From Bin103 sp002238925 (GTDB lineage: Bacteria > Spirochaetota > Spirochaetia > SZUA-6 > Bin103): a stretch of 64,000 bases of DNA. The notes beneath the pieces were generated by a model that did not search any database, was not told the origin of the DNA, and was given only the letters and a program-made list of their open reading frames with translations. Of the stretch, positions 36,469 through 45,009 are shown one piece after another. The stretch spans positions 4,030,001-4,094,000 of the forward strand of contig OZ242313.1 in the NCBI GenBank assembly GCA_965208065.1, written 5' to 3'. Made by a program: the position numbers and the translations under genes. Position 1 is the first letter of the stretch. Every line of letters starts with the position of its first letter.

Positions 36469-38235
36469 ATGACTCATGTAACCGCGGCGGGTTCCACCCG
36501 GCCATTTACCGGGACGCCGTCGCAGGTGGTGGTGGAACAACTCGCCGCCCTCGGCGTCCGCTACGTATTCAACAACACCGGCTCGCACGAGGCGGCGTTC
36601 TTCGACGCGTTGTACGGCCACGCCGGAATCCACGGCATCCTGGGGCTGCACGAAGGCGTGGTGACGTCGATGGCGGGCGGCTACGCCCAGGTGGGGCCGC
36701 GGCCGGCGGTGATGCTCGCACACCTGGACGCCGGTCTCGGCCAGTCGCTCGGCCAGATGCTGAACGTGTGGAATGCGAAGCTGCCGGTGGTGACCCTGAC
36801 CTACGCGGCCGACACCGGCAGCGCGGTGGACAAGCGCGGCTGGGGACACCACATCGACCACAGCTTCGGCCCCACCTACCTGTCGGCTCCCTACGTGAAG
36901 GCGAGCTGGGCAGTCATCGACCCGGCCGGGCTGGCGCACGCGGTGTACCGCGCGGTGCTCACCGCCATGACGCCGCCGGTCGGACCGGTGCACCTGGCGA
37001 TCTACGAGGACGCCATCGGCATGCAGCCGATCGAGGCCGCCATCATCGAGGGGCCGCTGCCGGAGCTGCGCGCCGGCTACCCGAGCGACGCCGAGGTCGA
37101 GGCGGTGATGCGGGCGCTCGCCGAGGCGCAGCGCCCGTTGCTGTACGTGGGCGACGGCATCTGGAAGAGCGGCGCCGCGCACCTGCTGAACGCGTTCGCC
37201 GACCGGGTCGGCGCCCGAGTTGCCGACGGCGACCAGTTCAACCGCGCGGTGCAGCCCAACCATCCGCTGCACGGCAAGGACCTGGCGGCGCTCGATCCCG
37301 ATTTCGTGCTGGCGATCGGCGTGCGGCAGCACAGCTTCTCGCGCGCGCAGGCGGCCTACCGCAAGTTTCCCCACGCGCGGCTGGTGGCGGTGGGCCCCGA
37401 TGTCGAGAACCTCACCAACATGGAAGGCCTGAGTGCGGCGGTGGTGGCCGACGAGGCGCGCACGCTCGAACGCCTGACGGCCTGGCTGGATGCGGCACCG
37501 GATGCGGCAGGCGCTACGCCCGCGACCACGACCGCGTTCGCCGAACGGCGTGAGCGTGCATTGCAGACGGCGGAAGAAGAACGCTCACGGAGGCATGCCA
37601 CGCGCCAGACAGAGCCGGCGCCGGACGGGGCCGTGCGCGCCTGGGTGCTGGCGGACGAGATCCACAAGGCGGCCGAGGCGGCCGGCGGCGCCCATGTCAC
37701 CATGGAGAACTTCGCCCTGTGGGCGTGGATGGGCGGCATCCAGCCGCCGGGGCGCTCCGAGTACATCCCGCAGGCGGGCGGTTCCGAGGGCTACGGCATG
37801 GGCGCCGCGCTCGGCGTCAAGCTGGCGGCGCCCGACGTGCCGGTGATCGGCGTGGTCGGCGACGGCTCGGTGTTGTACGCGGACACCGCGTTCTGGACCG
37901 CCGCCCATCATCGCGTGCCGGTGCTGTACGTGGTGCCCAACAACTGCGGCTACGGGGTCGTCGCCGGCAGCTTCGTTCGGGTCGCTTCCGAAGGCGCGAT
38001 GGGCGCGGCCGGCGAGTGGCCGGGGGTGGTGCTCGACGGCATCGACCTGGTCGGAGTGGCGCGGGCGTACGGGGTCGACGGCCGCGACATCCGCTCGGAG
38101 GCGGAGTTGCCGGACGCGCTGCGGGCGGGCCTGGAGATAGTCCAGCGAGAGCGCCGGCCCTACCTGCTGAATGTCCATATCCCGTCGGTGCTGCCGGAAG
38201 GGGGGCGCCAGGCCGCTCCCTTCCAGCTCGCGTAG
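36469..38235 (+). CDS. Thiamin-diphosphate-dependent decarboxylase/carboligase (acetolactate synthase-like)
   Basis: A 588-residue protein. The N-terminal PYR domain has VVVEQLAALGVRYVFNNTGSHEAAFFDAL and the catalytic Glu within LGLHEGVVTSMAGGYAQ (~residues 20-75). The central domain follows. The C-terminal PP domain has the ThDP motif GDGSVLYADTAFWTAAHH ... VPNNCGYGV (~463-490). The substrate class (acetolactate, benzoylformate, oxalyl-CoA or sulfopyruvate) cannot be fixed by eye. ATG 36469 is preferred over 36439; TTGCGG/TACAAC boxes (16-bp spacer) end 7 nt upstream, again the leaderless pattern. It ends 8 nt from the convergent dehydrogenase gene. Confidence 0.85.
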   Translation: MTHVTAAGSTRPFTGTPSQVVVEQLAALGVRYVFNNTGSHEAAFFDALYGHAGIHGILGLHEGVVTSMAGGYAQVGPRPAVMLAHLDAGLGQSLGQMLNVWNAKLPVVTLTYAADTGSAVDKRGWGHHIDHSFGPTYLSAPYVKASWAVIDPAGLAHAVYRAVLTAMTPPVGPVHLAIYEDAIGMQPIEAAIIEGPLPELRAGYPSDAEVEAVMRALAEAQRPLLYVGDGIWKSGAAHLLNAFADRVGARVADGDQFNRAVQPNHPLHGKDLAALDPDFVLAIGVRQHSFSRAQAAYRKFPHARLVAVGPDVENLTNMEGLSAAVVADEARTLERLTAWLDAAPDAAGATPATTTAFAERRERALQTAEEERSRRHATRQTEPAPDGAVRAWVLADEIHKAAEAAGGAHVTMENFALWAWMGGIQPPGRSEYIPQAGGSEGYGMGAALGVKLAAPDVPVIGVVGDGSVLYADTAFWTAAHHRVPVLYVVPNNCGYGVVAGSFVRVASEGAMGAAGEWPGVVLDGIDLVGVARAYGVDGRDIRSEAELPDALRAGLEIVQRERRPYLLNVHIPSVLPEGGRQAAPFQLA

Positions 38236-38243
38236 CGGGCGGT

Positions 38244-39281
38244 CTACCCGAGTTCGATGCCGAGTTTGGCCGCGGCTTCGTTCATCTGCTGCCAGGTGGG
38301 TTCGTCCACGTATACGCCGCCGGCTTCCCGTTGCCGGCGGGTGCGCGTCTCGGGCTCGCCCGGCAGCAGGATCTCGTCGAATCCGTCCATCAGGGCGGAG
38401 CTCTTCAGCCAGTCGACGAACGCCCCGGTGTCGCGCTTGAAGTCATCGGGGGCAATGAACGCCGCGATGTCGATTGCCATCATGAACACGCCGTTGCCCC
38501 AGCGCGTCTGACCGTCGCGGCTGTATCCGGCCCCGCCCAGGGCGCCGGACAGCACTTCGACCAGGATCGACAGCGCGAAGCCCTTGTGCGCGCTGTCGCC
38601 GCCGAACGGCAGGATGGCGCCGCGCGGCGGGCCGTAGAACTGTTCGGGGTCGGTAATCGGGCGGCCGTCGGCGCCGAGCGCCCAGCCGTCCGGCATCGGC
38701 TCGCCAAGGTTGCGCTTCATCTTGATCTTGCCCTCGGCGACCACGCTGGAGGTCATGTCGACCACGATCGGCAACTCGCCGCCGGTGGGGACGCCGAGCG
38801 CGATCGGATTGGGCGACATGCGCGGCTCGGCGCCGCCGAACGGTACCTGCAGCAGCCCGCCGCCATGGTTGTTGCAGGTTACCAGGCCGATCATGTCGCT
38901 GGCCGCGGCCGTCTCCACGTACTCGCCGAGGCGACCGATGTGGCCGCAGTTGAACACCTCGACCACCCCTACGGAGGCCTGCCTCGCCTTGTCGATGGCC
39001 AGTGCCATGGCCTGAGTGGCGACCGTCTGGCCGTAGCCCCACTTGCCGTCGACCACGGCAGAGGCGGGCGCTTCGCGCACCACTTCGATGGTGACGCCCG
39101 CCACGAAGCCGCCCCTTTCCAGGTACTGGGGCAGGCGCGTGACGCCGTGGGAATCATGGCCCATGAGGTTGGAGAGCACCAGCGATCCGGCGATGTGCCG
39201 GGCCTCGTCGTCGGGCACGCCCGACGCTGCAAGCAGGCGCTGCGCGTGGGTTGTCAGTTGATCGGGAGAAAAAGTCGGCAT
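38244..39281 (-). CDS. Malate/L-lactate (Ldh2) family NAD(P)-dependent dehydrogenase
   Basis: A 345-residue protein of the type-2 malate/lactate/ureidoglycolate dehydrogenase family. Visible are LSNLMGHDSHGVTRLPQYLE (the D-S-H-G-V-x-R motif, ~residues 38-56), FNCGHIGRLGEYVETAA (~112), SPNPIALGVP (~158), VVDMTSSVVAEGKI (~172) and LPFGGDSAHKGFALSILVEV (~220). These are the standard cofactor and substrate blocks of the fold. It oxidises a 2-hydroxy acid. ATG 39281 starts at the family's usual place (MPTFSPDQL). It is convergent with the ThDP enzyme and divergent from the selenoprotein gene, so it is probably a single-gene transcript. Confidence 0.9.
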   Translation of the reverse strand: MPTFSPDQLTTHAQRLLAASGVPDDEARHIAGSLVLSNLMGHDSHGVTRLPQYLERGGFVAGVTIEVVREAPASAVVDGKWGYGQTVATQAMALAIDKARQASVGVVEVFNCGHIGRLGEYVETAAASDMIGLVTCNNHGGGLLQVPFGGAEPRMSPNPIALGVPTGGELPIVVDMTSSVVAEGKIKMKRNLGEPMPDGWALGADGRPITDPEQFYGPPRGAILPFGGDSAHKGFALSILVEVLSGALGGAGYSRDGQTRWGNGVFMMAIDIAAFIAPDDFKRDTGAFVDWLKSSALMDGFDEILLPGEPETRTRRQREAGGVYVDEPTWQQMNEAAAKLGIELG

Positions 39282-39364
39282 GTCAGTGCCGGCATGGTAG
39301 CAGACCGCGGCCGCGAAGACGAGACGACGCGCGCCCGCGAGCGCCCGCGTATTGCCCGGCTCGC

Positions 39365-39393
39365 TTGTCACCGCGCCGGTGGTACGGTATAGT
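39365..39393 (+). promoter_or_regulatory. Predicted promoter of the selenoprotein gene, leaderless-type spacing
   Basis: TTGTCA (39365-39370), exactly 17 bp, TATAGT (39388-39393), then 6 nt to the ATG at 39400. Transcription would start at or next to the ATG. There is no Shine-Dalgarno sequence. Confidence 0.55.
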
Positions 39394-39399
39394 GCTGGC

Positions 39400-39951
39400 A
39401 TGGGGAGTTTCGGCGGCAGCGCGGCGGGGCGGCGACCATTGGTCGCGTTGGCGCTGGTAACGTTGCTTCCTGCGACACTGATGGCGGCCATCCCGGAGAC
39501 AGGAACCGAGGCGCCCGAATTCGAGTTGCCGAGCGCGGCCGGCGACACCCATACCCTGAGCGCTACCCTTGAAGAGGGCGCGGTGGTGCTGGTGTTCTAC
39601 CGCGCCTTCTGGTGAACGTACTGCCGGCGTCAGCTCGTCGAGCTGAGTGAACAGTACGAGGAGATCACCGAACTCGGAGCGGAGGTGCTTGCAATCAGCA
39701 CCGACGACCTTTCAGGTGCGCAATCGATCGTCGGCAAGGTCGGCATCGAGTTCCCGGTGCTCTACAACAGCGACACCGGGGTGGTGGACGCCTACGGGGT
39801 GTACAACCTGCGCGGCGACAATCTTGCCGCCCCCGCCACGTTCATCATCGATACCGAGGGTATCGTGCGCTGGTCGCACGTCAGCCGCCGCACCAGCGAT
39901 CGCCCGGACACGTCCGACATCATCGAACAACTCGAGAACCTGAGCGGGTAG
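39400..39951 (+). CDS. Peroxiredoxin-like (AhpC/TSA) protein with in-frame TGA, probable selenoprotein (UxxC)
   Basis: The frame starts with a signal or anchor segment (RRPLVALALVTLLPATLMAA, residues 11-30) and enters the thioredoxin fold with GTEAPEFELPSAAG and AVVLVFYRAFW. At codon 72 stands TGA (39613-39615), then TYCRRQLVELSEQYEEI in the same frame. It continues through VLAISTDD, FPVLYNSDTGVVDAYGVYNL and ATFIIDTEGIVRW to a TAG at 39949. Relatives have F-Y-R-x-x-W-C-P-Y-C-R-R-Q-L, so the TGA replaces exactly the redox Cys of CxxC. With selenocysteine the protein has 183 residues and a UTYC motif. A hairpin directly downstream fits a bacterial SECIS element. It is probably a periplasmic thiol peroxidase or disulfide reductase. 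A nonsense mutation is the alternative. Confidence 0.8.
39613..39615 (+). other. In-frame TGA, predicted selenocysteine codon
   Basis: This is the only stop codon in an otherwise open 184-codon frame, at the position of the first Cys of the family's CxxC active site. The second Cys (TGC, 39622-39624) is kept. Confidence 0.75.
39617..39658 (+). promoter_or_regulatory. Predicted bSECIS hairpin
   Basis: Outer stem: CGTACTG (39617-39623) pairs perfectly with CAGTACG (39652-39658). Inner stem: TCAGCTC (39630-39636) pairs perfectly with GAGCTGA (39640-39646). The apical loop is GTC (39637-39639), with internal loops CCGGCG and GTGAA. The loop begins 22 nt after the TGA. In the E. coli fdhF element the loop, with its essential GU, sits about 19-22 nt after the UGA. 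Fourteen base pairs in a coding hairpin placed right after the TGA is strong support for SelB-directed recoding. Confidence 0.75.
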
Positions 39952-40005
39952 CCGAGCCGGCAGGTGCCGGGCGGCGCGCCCGGTTGCATGTGCTATGCTG
40001 CGGCC

Positions 40006-40983
40006 ATGGCCACCTCTGAATCACCGCTCGCCGGGCGCGACTGGAACGGCATCGTCGCCTATCCCGATCCTGCCGTACAGGTGCACGACCCGCGCTTCGC
40101 CAAGTTAAGGATTGGCAACGCCGCCGTGGAACGGCTGTACACCGGCGCACGCTGGGCGGAGGGCCCGGTGTGGTTCGGCGACCACGGCTGCCTGCTGTTC
40201 AGCGACATCCCCAACAACCGCATCCTGCGCTACGACGCCGCCAGCGGCCGGACCAGCGAGTTCCGCCGGCCCTCCAACAACACCAACGGCAACTTCCGCG
40301 ACTGCCAGGGGCGGCTGATTTCGTGCGAGCATGACAGCCGCCGCGTCACCCGCACCGAGCACGACGGCTCGCTTACCGTGCTGATCGACCAGTTCGACGG
40401 CAAGCCGCTGAACGGGCCCAACGACCTGTGCACCCACCCCGACGGCTCGATCTGGTTTACCGACCCCGGCTACGGCACCCTGTACCAGTACGAAGGCCAC
40501 TGGGCAGAGCATGAGCTGCCGGCGCGCGTTTACCGCCTCGACCCCGCTACCGGCGAGGCCACGGTGGCGGTGGACGACATGGTGATGCCCAACGGCATCT
40601 GCTTCACGCCCGACTTCACCGGGCTGTACGTGGTGGAGACCGGCTTCTCGCACCATCCCGGCACCCCGCGGGTAATCTACCGCTACGACGTGGCCGACAC
40701 CCGGGCACGCGGCCAGCGGGTGTTCGTGGACATGAGCCCCGGCAACTCCGACGGGCTGCGGGTGGACATCTACGGCAACGTGTGGGCGGGCGCCGCCGGG
40801 GGTGAGGGCATCGACGGCGTGCATTGTTTCTCCCCGGAGGGCGAGTTGATCGGCCAGATCCACCTGCCGGAGAGGTGCGCCAACCTGTGCTTCGGCGGCG
40901 CCAAGAAGAACCGCCTGTTCATGGCCGCCAGCCAGTCGCTGTACGCCGTCTACGTGGAAACGGTCGGCGCGCAGAGCCCGTAA
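40006..40983 (+). CDS. SMP-30/gluconolactonase-type six-bladed beta-propeller
   Basis: A 325-residue protein with the repeated propeller pattern of SMP-30/gluconolactonases: EGPVWFGDHGCLLFSDIPNN (metal Glu, ~residue 47), NGNFRDCQGRLISCEHDSRR (~90), LNGPNDLCTHPDGSIWFTDPGYG (~138, Asn and Asp metal ligands), MPNGICFTPDF (~195) and NSDGLRVDIYGNVWAGA (~245). It hydrolyses sugar lactones. ATG 40006 is preferred over an upstream start at 39964 because TATGCT preceded by TGC (39991-39999) ends 6 nt before it, an extended -10 box with leaderless spacing. It stands 55 nt after the selenoprotein gene and probably has its own promoter. Confidence 0.9.
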   Translation: MATSESPLAGRDWNGIVAYPDPAVQVHDPRFAKLRIGNAAVERLYTGARWAEGPVWFGDHGCLLFSDIPNNRILRYDAASGRTSEFRRPSNNTNGNFRDCQGRLISCEHDSRRVTRTEHDGSLTVLIDQFDGKPLNGPNDLCTHPDGSIWFTDPGYGTLYQYEGHWAEHELPARVYRLDPATGEATVAVDDMVMPNGICFTPDFTGLYVVETGFSHHPGTPRVIYRYDVADTRARGQRVFVDMSPGNSDGLRVDIYGNVWAGAAGGEGIDGVHCFSPEGELIGQIHLPERCANLCFGGAKKNRLFMAASQSLYAVYVETVGAQSP

Positions 40984-41033
40984 GCAGTGGCCCGTTTTTT
41001 GGCGTTCACGTGGTACGTTGCACCCGTTGCACC

Positions 41034-41062
41034 TTGCCCGCGGCGGCGCTTGGCCCTATAGT
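41034..41062 (+). promoter_or_regulatory. Predicted promoter of the transketolase-aminotransferase operon
   Basis: TTGCCC (41034-41039), exactly 17 bp, TATAGT (41057-41062). The transcription start would fall near 41069, giving a leader of about 40 nt. AAGGAG (41096-41101) lies 8 nt before the ATG at 41110. Unlike several neighbours, this gene therefore has a normal leader. Confidence 0.55.
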
Positions 41063-41109
41063 GCATTGGGCTGGGCAGCCACGCTGAGTCCGCTCAAGGA
41101 GTAAGCAAT

Positions 41110-43677
41110 ATGTCAGGGTCGAACGGCACCTCAACCGTCGGAATTCGCGAGCGGGAGCGGCCGCACACACCGCTCGAGCGGGCGATGCCGGTTCCCGCCT
41201 ACGATGCGGAACGGTTCGAACAGGTGGGCTTCCTGACCGCCATGACCCTCACCCTGCTCGGCAACTACGCGCAGACCGGTCACTTCGGCGGCCCGCTGGC
41301 CTATACGCCGTACAACATCGCCCTCCACCTGGCGGGCCCCGGCGCCGGCGGCCTGAGCTACGACTACCGCCAACCCAAGCTGCCGTTTGCCGACCGCTTC
41401 CTGCTCGCCGGCGGGCACAACATCCCCACCGCCTACGCGCTGTGGATGATCATGGGCGAAGCGCTCGCGCGCCGCCACGCAGCCACCGGCGATGACCGCT
41501 ACTACGCGGACCCCAAGCTCGGGCTCCTGTCGATCGACTGCCTCGGGTTCCGGCGCGGCGCCGGCGCCCTGGCCACCCTGCTCGCCGATCATGGCCTGAC
41601 CGACCACCCGCTGTTCGCCCAGGCCGGGCTGCGCGGCATCCGCGCCCTGGCCGGCCATTCCGAGACCACCGACGTGACCAACGACGTGAACGGCGGCCCG
41701 TCCGGCATCGGCATTGGCAGCGCCGCCGGCAAGGCGGCGTTCTGGGACTTCGCCGGCGCACCCCCCTCGCTCAAGGTGATGGCGCTGGAGGGGGAATTCG
41801 CGATGACCGCCGGCCATGCCCAGGAACTCAAGACCCAAGCGGTGGCCCAGCAGGTCGGCAAGCGGCTGCGCATCCTGCTGTCCTACAACAACGCCGGCAT
41901 CGACGACAGCCTGCAGGGCGGCGTGGTGCCGGACGGCATGAACGGGTACGACATCGCCGAACAGTGGGCCTCCTACGGGTGGAACGTGCTGTCGCTCGAC
42001 GACGCCAACTCCTACGACGACATCCTCGCCGCGTTTCAGACCATGGAACGGTGGGATCCGGACGACCGGCGCCCGATGATCGTGGTCGGCCGCACCACCA
42101 AGGGCTGGTGGCCGGCCGCCGTCAACGGCACCATTCCCGGCTACGGCGAGCAACTGGTCGGCTATCACAGCCATCCCTACGAGATGAAGATGAACGTGCC
42201 GTACTTCGTCGCGCTGGCGGAAACCTTCGAACAGCGCTTCGGAGTGGCATTCTCGGGCATCCGCGACGGCGCCGTCGACGACCCGCGCGAGCGGCTGATC
42301 CAGTTCATGACCAACATCGACGTGGCGATGTCCGCCCTCGACAAGGACGGCCTCGGCGACTGGCTGGCAGACCGCGTGCTGGAGATTGCCGATACCGTGC
42401 CGCGCGAACTGCCGCTGCGCATCGACACGGCCATCGACCCGTTCCAGGATCCGCGCCTGCAGGTGGCGGAACTGCCGTCCGAGCCCGCCACCGTCACGGT
42501 GACCCACCCCACCAGCGGCGAGGCGTCGGAGGCCACCGTCAACCTGTTCAAGAAGCCGGGGGAGGTGGCCGGTACGCGGCGCGCCATCTCCGAGGTGATC
42601 AAGTGGATGAACTACGTCACCGGCAACCGCTTCCTGACCGTGGCCGCCGATCTGTCGGGATCGATCAATGTCGAGAGCGGCTCGCTCACCGGCCACTACG
42701 ACCCGGTGCGCAACCCGGCGGGCACCCGCTTCAAGGCCGCCATCCAGGAGGCGTGCAACACGCTCACCGCCATCGGCCTGGTGAGCCAGAGCGGCTCGCC
42801 CAATCCCAACGTCCACGGCGGCGTGTGGGCACTGAGCGGCAGCTACGGCGCGTTTACCCCGCTGATGTACCTGCCGGCGCGCGTGTGGAGCCAGCAGAAC
42901 CAGGACAGCCCGTTCCGGGTCGGCGTGCTGAACATCCTCGCCGGCCACTCCGGCCCCGAAACCGCCGCCGACGCCCGCACCCACTTCGGCATCTTCGCGC
43001 CGCAGGTGTGGCGCTTGTTTCCGAAGGGCCAGGCGATCGTGCTCAGCTTCTGGGACTACAACGACGTGGCGCCCGGCTACTTCGCCGCCGCCGAGATCGC
43101 CGCCCGCGAGGCGGAGGTCGGCATCATCGTGATCGAGGTGGCGCGCCCCGACTTTCCGGTGGCGGACCGCTCGGGCTTCGCCGACAGCGACCGCGACGCG
43201 GCCGCCAAGGGCTTTTACGTGATCCGCGACTACGCCGCCGGCCGTCCGCGCCACGGCTACGTGCTGGTGCAGGGGTCGAGTTCCACCTTCAACCTGGTGC
43301 AGGCGATACCGCGGCTCGAGGAAGCCGGGATCAACGTGAAAATCGTGGCCGCGGTCAGCGAAGAGCTGTTCGACCGCCAGCCGCAGGCGTATCGCGACGC
43401 CGTGCTGCCGGCCCACGCGCGTGCCGACATGATGGTGGTAAGCACCGGGACGCAACGCATGTGGCCGCTGCGCGACGTCGGCCCGCTGGTCACCGAATAC
43501 TCGCTGACCTCGGATTGGCACCAGCGCTGGCTCACCGGCGGCAGCGAAGCCGACGTGATCGCCGAGGCGCACCTGGACACCGAGTCGATCATCGCCGGCG
43601 TACAGCGGTTCGCGGCCGACCGAGCGCAACGCCTCGACCATCAGCGCCGGCTCCTCGCCGCGCTCGACCCCGCGTAA
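41110..43677 (+). CDS. Transketolase-family protein (large, ThDP-dependent)
   Basis: An 855-residue cytoplasmic protein resembling the E1/transketolase superfamily. The ThDP-binding half has SIDCLGFRRGAGALATLLADHGL (~residue 140) and MALEGEFAMTAGHAQELKTQAV (~220), then LRILLSYNNAGIDDSLQGG (~255, the Asn-containing cofactor motif). A middle domain has NRFLTVAADLSGSINVESGS (~505) and HFGIFAPQVWRLFPKGQAIVLSFWDYNDVAPGYFAAAEIA (~625-665). The C-terminal domain includes MMVVSTGTQRM. It is longer than a classical transketolase (about 660) and closer in size to pyruvate dehydrogenase E1 (about 890). The acceptor is unknown. It heads an operon with an aminotransferase 36 nt downstream. Confidence 0.75.
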   Translation: MSGSNGTSTVGIRERERPHTPLERAMPVPAYDAERFEQVGFLTAMTLTLLGNYAQTGHFGGPLAYTPYNIALHLAGPGAGGLSYDYRQPKLPFADRFLLAGGHNIPTAYALWMIMGEALARRHAATGDDRYYADPKLGLLSIDCLGFRRGAGALATLLADHGLTDHPLFAQAGLRGIRALAGHSETTDVTNDVNGGPSGIGIGSAAGKAAFWDFAGAPPSLKVMALEGEFAMTAGHAQELKTQAVAQQVGKRLRILLSYNNAGIDDSLQGGVVPDGMNGYDIAEQWASYGWNVLSLDDANSYDDILAAFQTMERWDPDDRRPMIVVGRTTKGWWPAAVNGTIPGYGEQLVGYHSHPYEMKMNVPYFVALAETFEQRFGVAFSGIRDGAVDDPRERLIQFMTNIDVAMSALDKDGLGDWLADRVLEIADTVPRELPLRIDTAIDPFQDPRLQVAELPSEPATVTVTHPTSGEASEATVNLFKKPGEVAGTRRAISEVIKWMNYVTGNRFLTVAADLSGSINVESGSLTGHYDPVRNPAGTRFKAAIQEACNTLTAIGLVSQSGSPNPNVHGGVWALSGSYGAFTPLMYLPARVWSQQNQDSPFRVGVLNILAGHSGPETAADARTHFGIFAPQVWRLFPKGQAIVLSFWDYNDVAPGYFAAAEIAAREAEVGIIVIEVARPDFPVADRSGFADSDRDAAAKGFYVIRDYAAGRPRHGYVLVQGSSSTFNLVQAIPRLEEAGINVKIVAAVSEELFDRQPQAYRDAVLPAHARADMMVVSTGTQRMWPLRDVGPLVTEYSLTSDWHQRWLTGGSEADVIAEAHLDTESIIAGVQRFAADRAQRLDHQRRLLAALDPA

Positions 43678-43713
43678 ACGGCGCCGCACAAACTGAATCT
43701 CGGAGTAACCGAA

Positions 43714-44940
43714 ATGAGCAACATGAGCCGCCCCCGCACCCCGCGCCGCATCTCCCGCCTCGGCACCGAGACGGCGTTCGCCGTGTCCGGCGATGCGGCC
43801 GCTTGGGCGGCGCAGGGGCACCGCGTCTATCCCTTCCACCTCGGCGACATGAACATCCGCACGCCGCTGAACATCATCCGCTCCGCGTACTCGGCGATGA
43901 TCGACGGCAGGACGTTCTACACGCCGGCCGGCGGCGTTCCGCAACTGCGCGCGGCGCTCGCCGAGTCGCTGAGTACGGAACGCGGGGTGGATTACCATGC
44001 CGCCAACGTATCCGTGCAACCGGGCGGCAAACCGTGCATCGGCAAGTTCCTGATGGCGGTAATGGAGAACGGCGACGGCGTGCTGTACCCCAATCCCGGC
44101 TACCCGATCTACGAGTCGCAGGTCGACTTCCTCGGCGGCCGCGGCCAGCCCTACACCTACACCCTCGACGAGGGTCGGTTCCGTATCGACCGCGACTCCG
44201 TGCAGCGCGCCGTGGACGACACCACGCGGGTGCTGATCGTCAATGCGCAACACAACCCGACCGGCGCCGACGCCAGCGAGGAAGAGCTGGAGTGGCTCGC
44301 CGGGCTGGCGTGCGAGCGCGATCTGTGGGTGCTGTCGGACGACCCCTACATCGACATCCGCTACGCCGGCAAGAGCCACACCATCGTCGAGTTCGAAGGC
44401 ATGGCCGAGCGTACGGTGATCGGCTATACCTTCTCCAAGAAGTACGCCATGACCGGCTGGCGGCTCGGCGCCGCGGTGGGGCCGGAGCCGGTGGTCGACA
44501 TCATCACCAAGATCAACACCAACGACGAGTCGTGCACCAACCAGTTCGTGCAACTGGCCGGGGTGGAGGCGCTGCAGGGCGATCAGAACGGCTCGCTGCA
44601 CATCGTGAACACACTGCAAGGCCGCCGCGACCGCATCGTCGAACTGTTGAGCGATATAAGTGGGGTCACGGTGCCGGCTTCGGATGCTACCTTCTACCTG
44701 TTCCCGGACGTTACCGACGTCTACCAGCGCCACGGCTTCCGCATCGGCAACGACGAGGACATGCAGGCGTTTCGCACCACTACCATGCACGAGACCGGCG
44801 TGTCGTTCTGCGCGCGCACCCACTTCGGGCGGTCGCTGCCCGGCGAGGAACGGGTATACGTGCGCTTTGCCTACTCCGGGATCGACGAGAAGGATGCCGA
44901 GGAGGGCCTGACGGCGCTCAAGACATACTGGGAACAGTAG
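43714..44940 (+). CDS. Aminotransferase class I/II (PLP-dependent)
   Basis: A 408-residue fold-type I aminotransferase. It shows YPFHLGDMNIRTP at the N-terminus, YTPAGGVPQLRAALAESL (~residue 68), VLYPNPGYPIYESQVDFLGG (~125), VLIVNAQHNPTGADASEEEL (~172, the N-P-T-G motif), LSDDPYIDIRYAG (~208, PLP-contacting Asp and Tyr) and GYTFSKKYAMTGWRLGAAVG (~237, Schiff-base Lys). The carboxylate-binding Arg lies near VYVRFAYSG. The amino donor and acceptor cannot be read. GGAG precedes the ATG. It is probably co-transcribed with the transketolase-like gene. Confidence 0.92.
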   Translation: MSNMSRPRTPRRISRLGTETAFAVSGDAAAWAAQGHRVYPFHLGDMNIRTPLNIIRSAYSAMIDGRTFYTPAGGVPQLRAALAESLSTERGVDYHAANVSVQPGGKPCIGKFLMAVMENGDGVLYPNPGYPIYESQVDFLGGRGQPYTYTLDEGRFRIDRDSVQRAVDDTTRVLIVNAQHNPTGADASEEELEWLAGLACERDLWVLSDDPYIDIRYAGKSHTIVEFEGMAERTVIGYTFSKKYAMTGWRLGAAVGPEPVVDIITKINTNDESCTNQFVQLAGVEALQGDQNGSLHIVNTLQGRRDRIVELLSDISGVTVPASDATFYLFPDVTDVYQRHGFRIGNDEDMQAFRTTTMHETGVSFCARTHFGRSLPGEERVYVRFAYSGIDEKDAEEGLTALKTYWEQ

Positions 44941-44963
44941 GTCCGGCATACTGGGAACAGTAG
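44924..44963 (+). repeat. 17-bp direct repeat at the aminotransferase stop
   Basis: CATACTGGGAACAGTAG occurs at 44924-44940, covering the last codons and stop of the aminotransferase gene, and again at 44947-44963, a 23-bp tandem unit with 6 differing bases. It is a small local duplication; no function is evident. Confidence 0.8.
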
Positions 44964-45009
44964 CGGACGCATTGTTGCCGGGTGCATACCGGCCTTGCTA
45001 ACTTGCCAC

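Noticed and set aside
41131..44949. A 1272-codon minus-strand open frame opposite the transketolase-like and aminotransferase genes
   Set aside because: It is the antisense shadow of two well-recognised genes, and its composition (His, Arg and Val rich, no motif) is typical of that.
44924..44963. The 23-bp tandem unit after the aminotransferase as a terminator or attachment site
   Set aside because: The repeats are direct, not inverted, so they form no hairpin, and no integrase gene or flanking element supports an attachment site.
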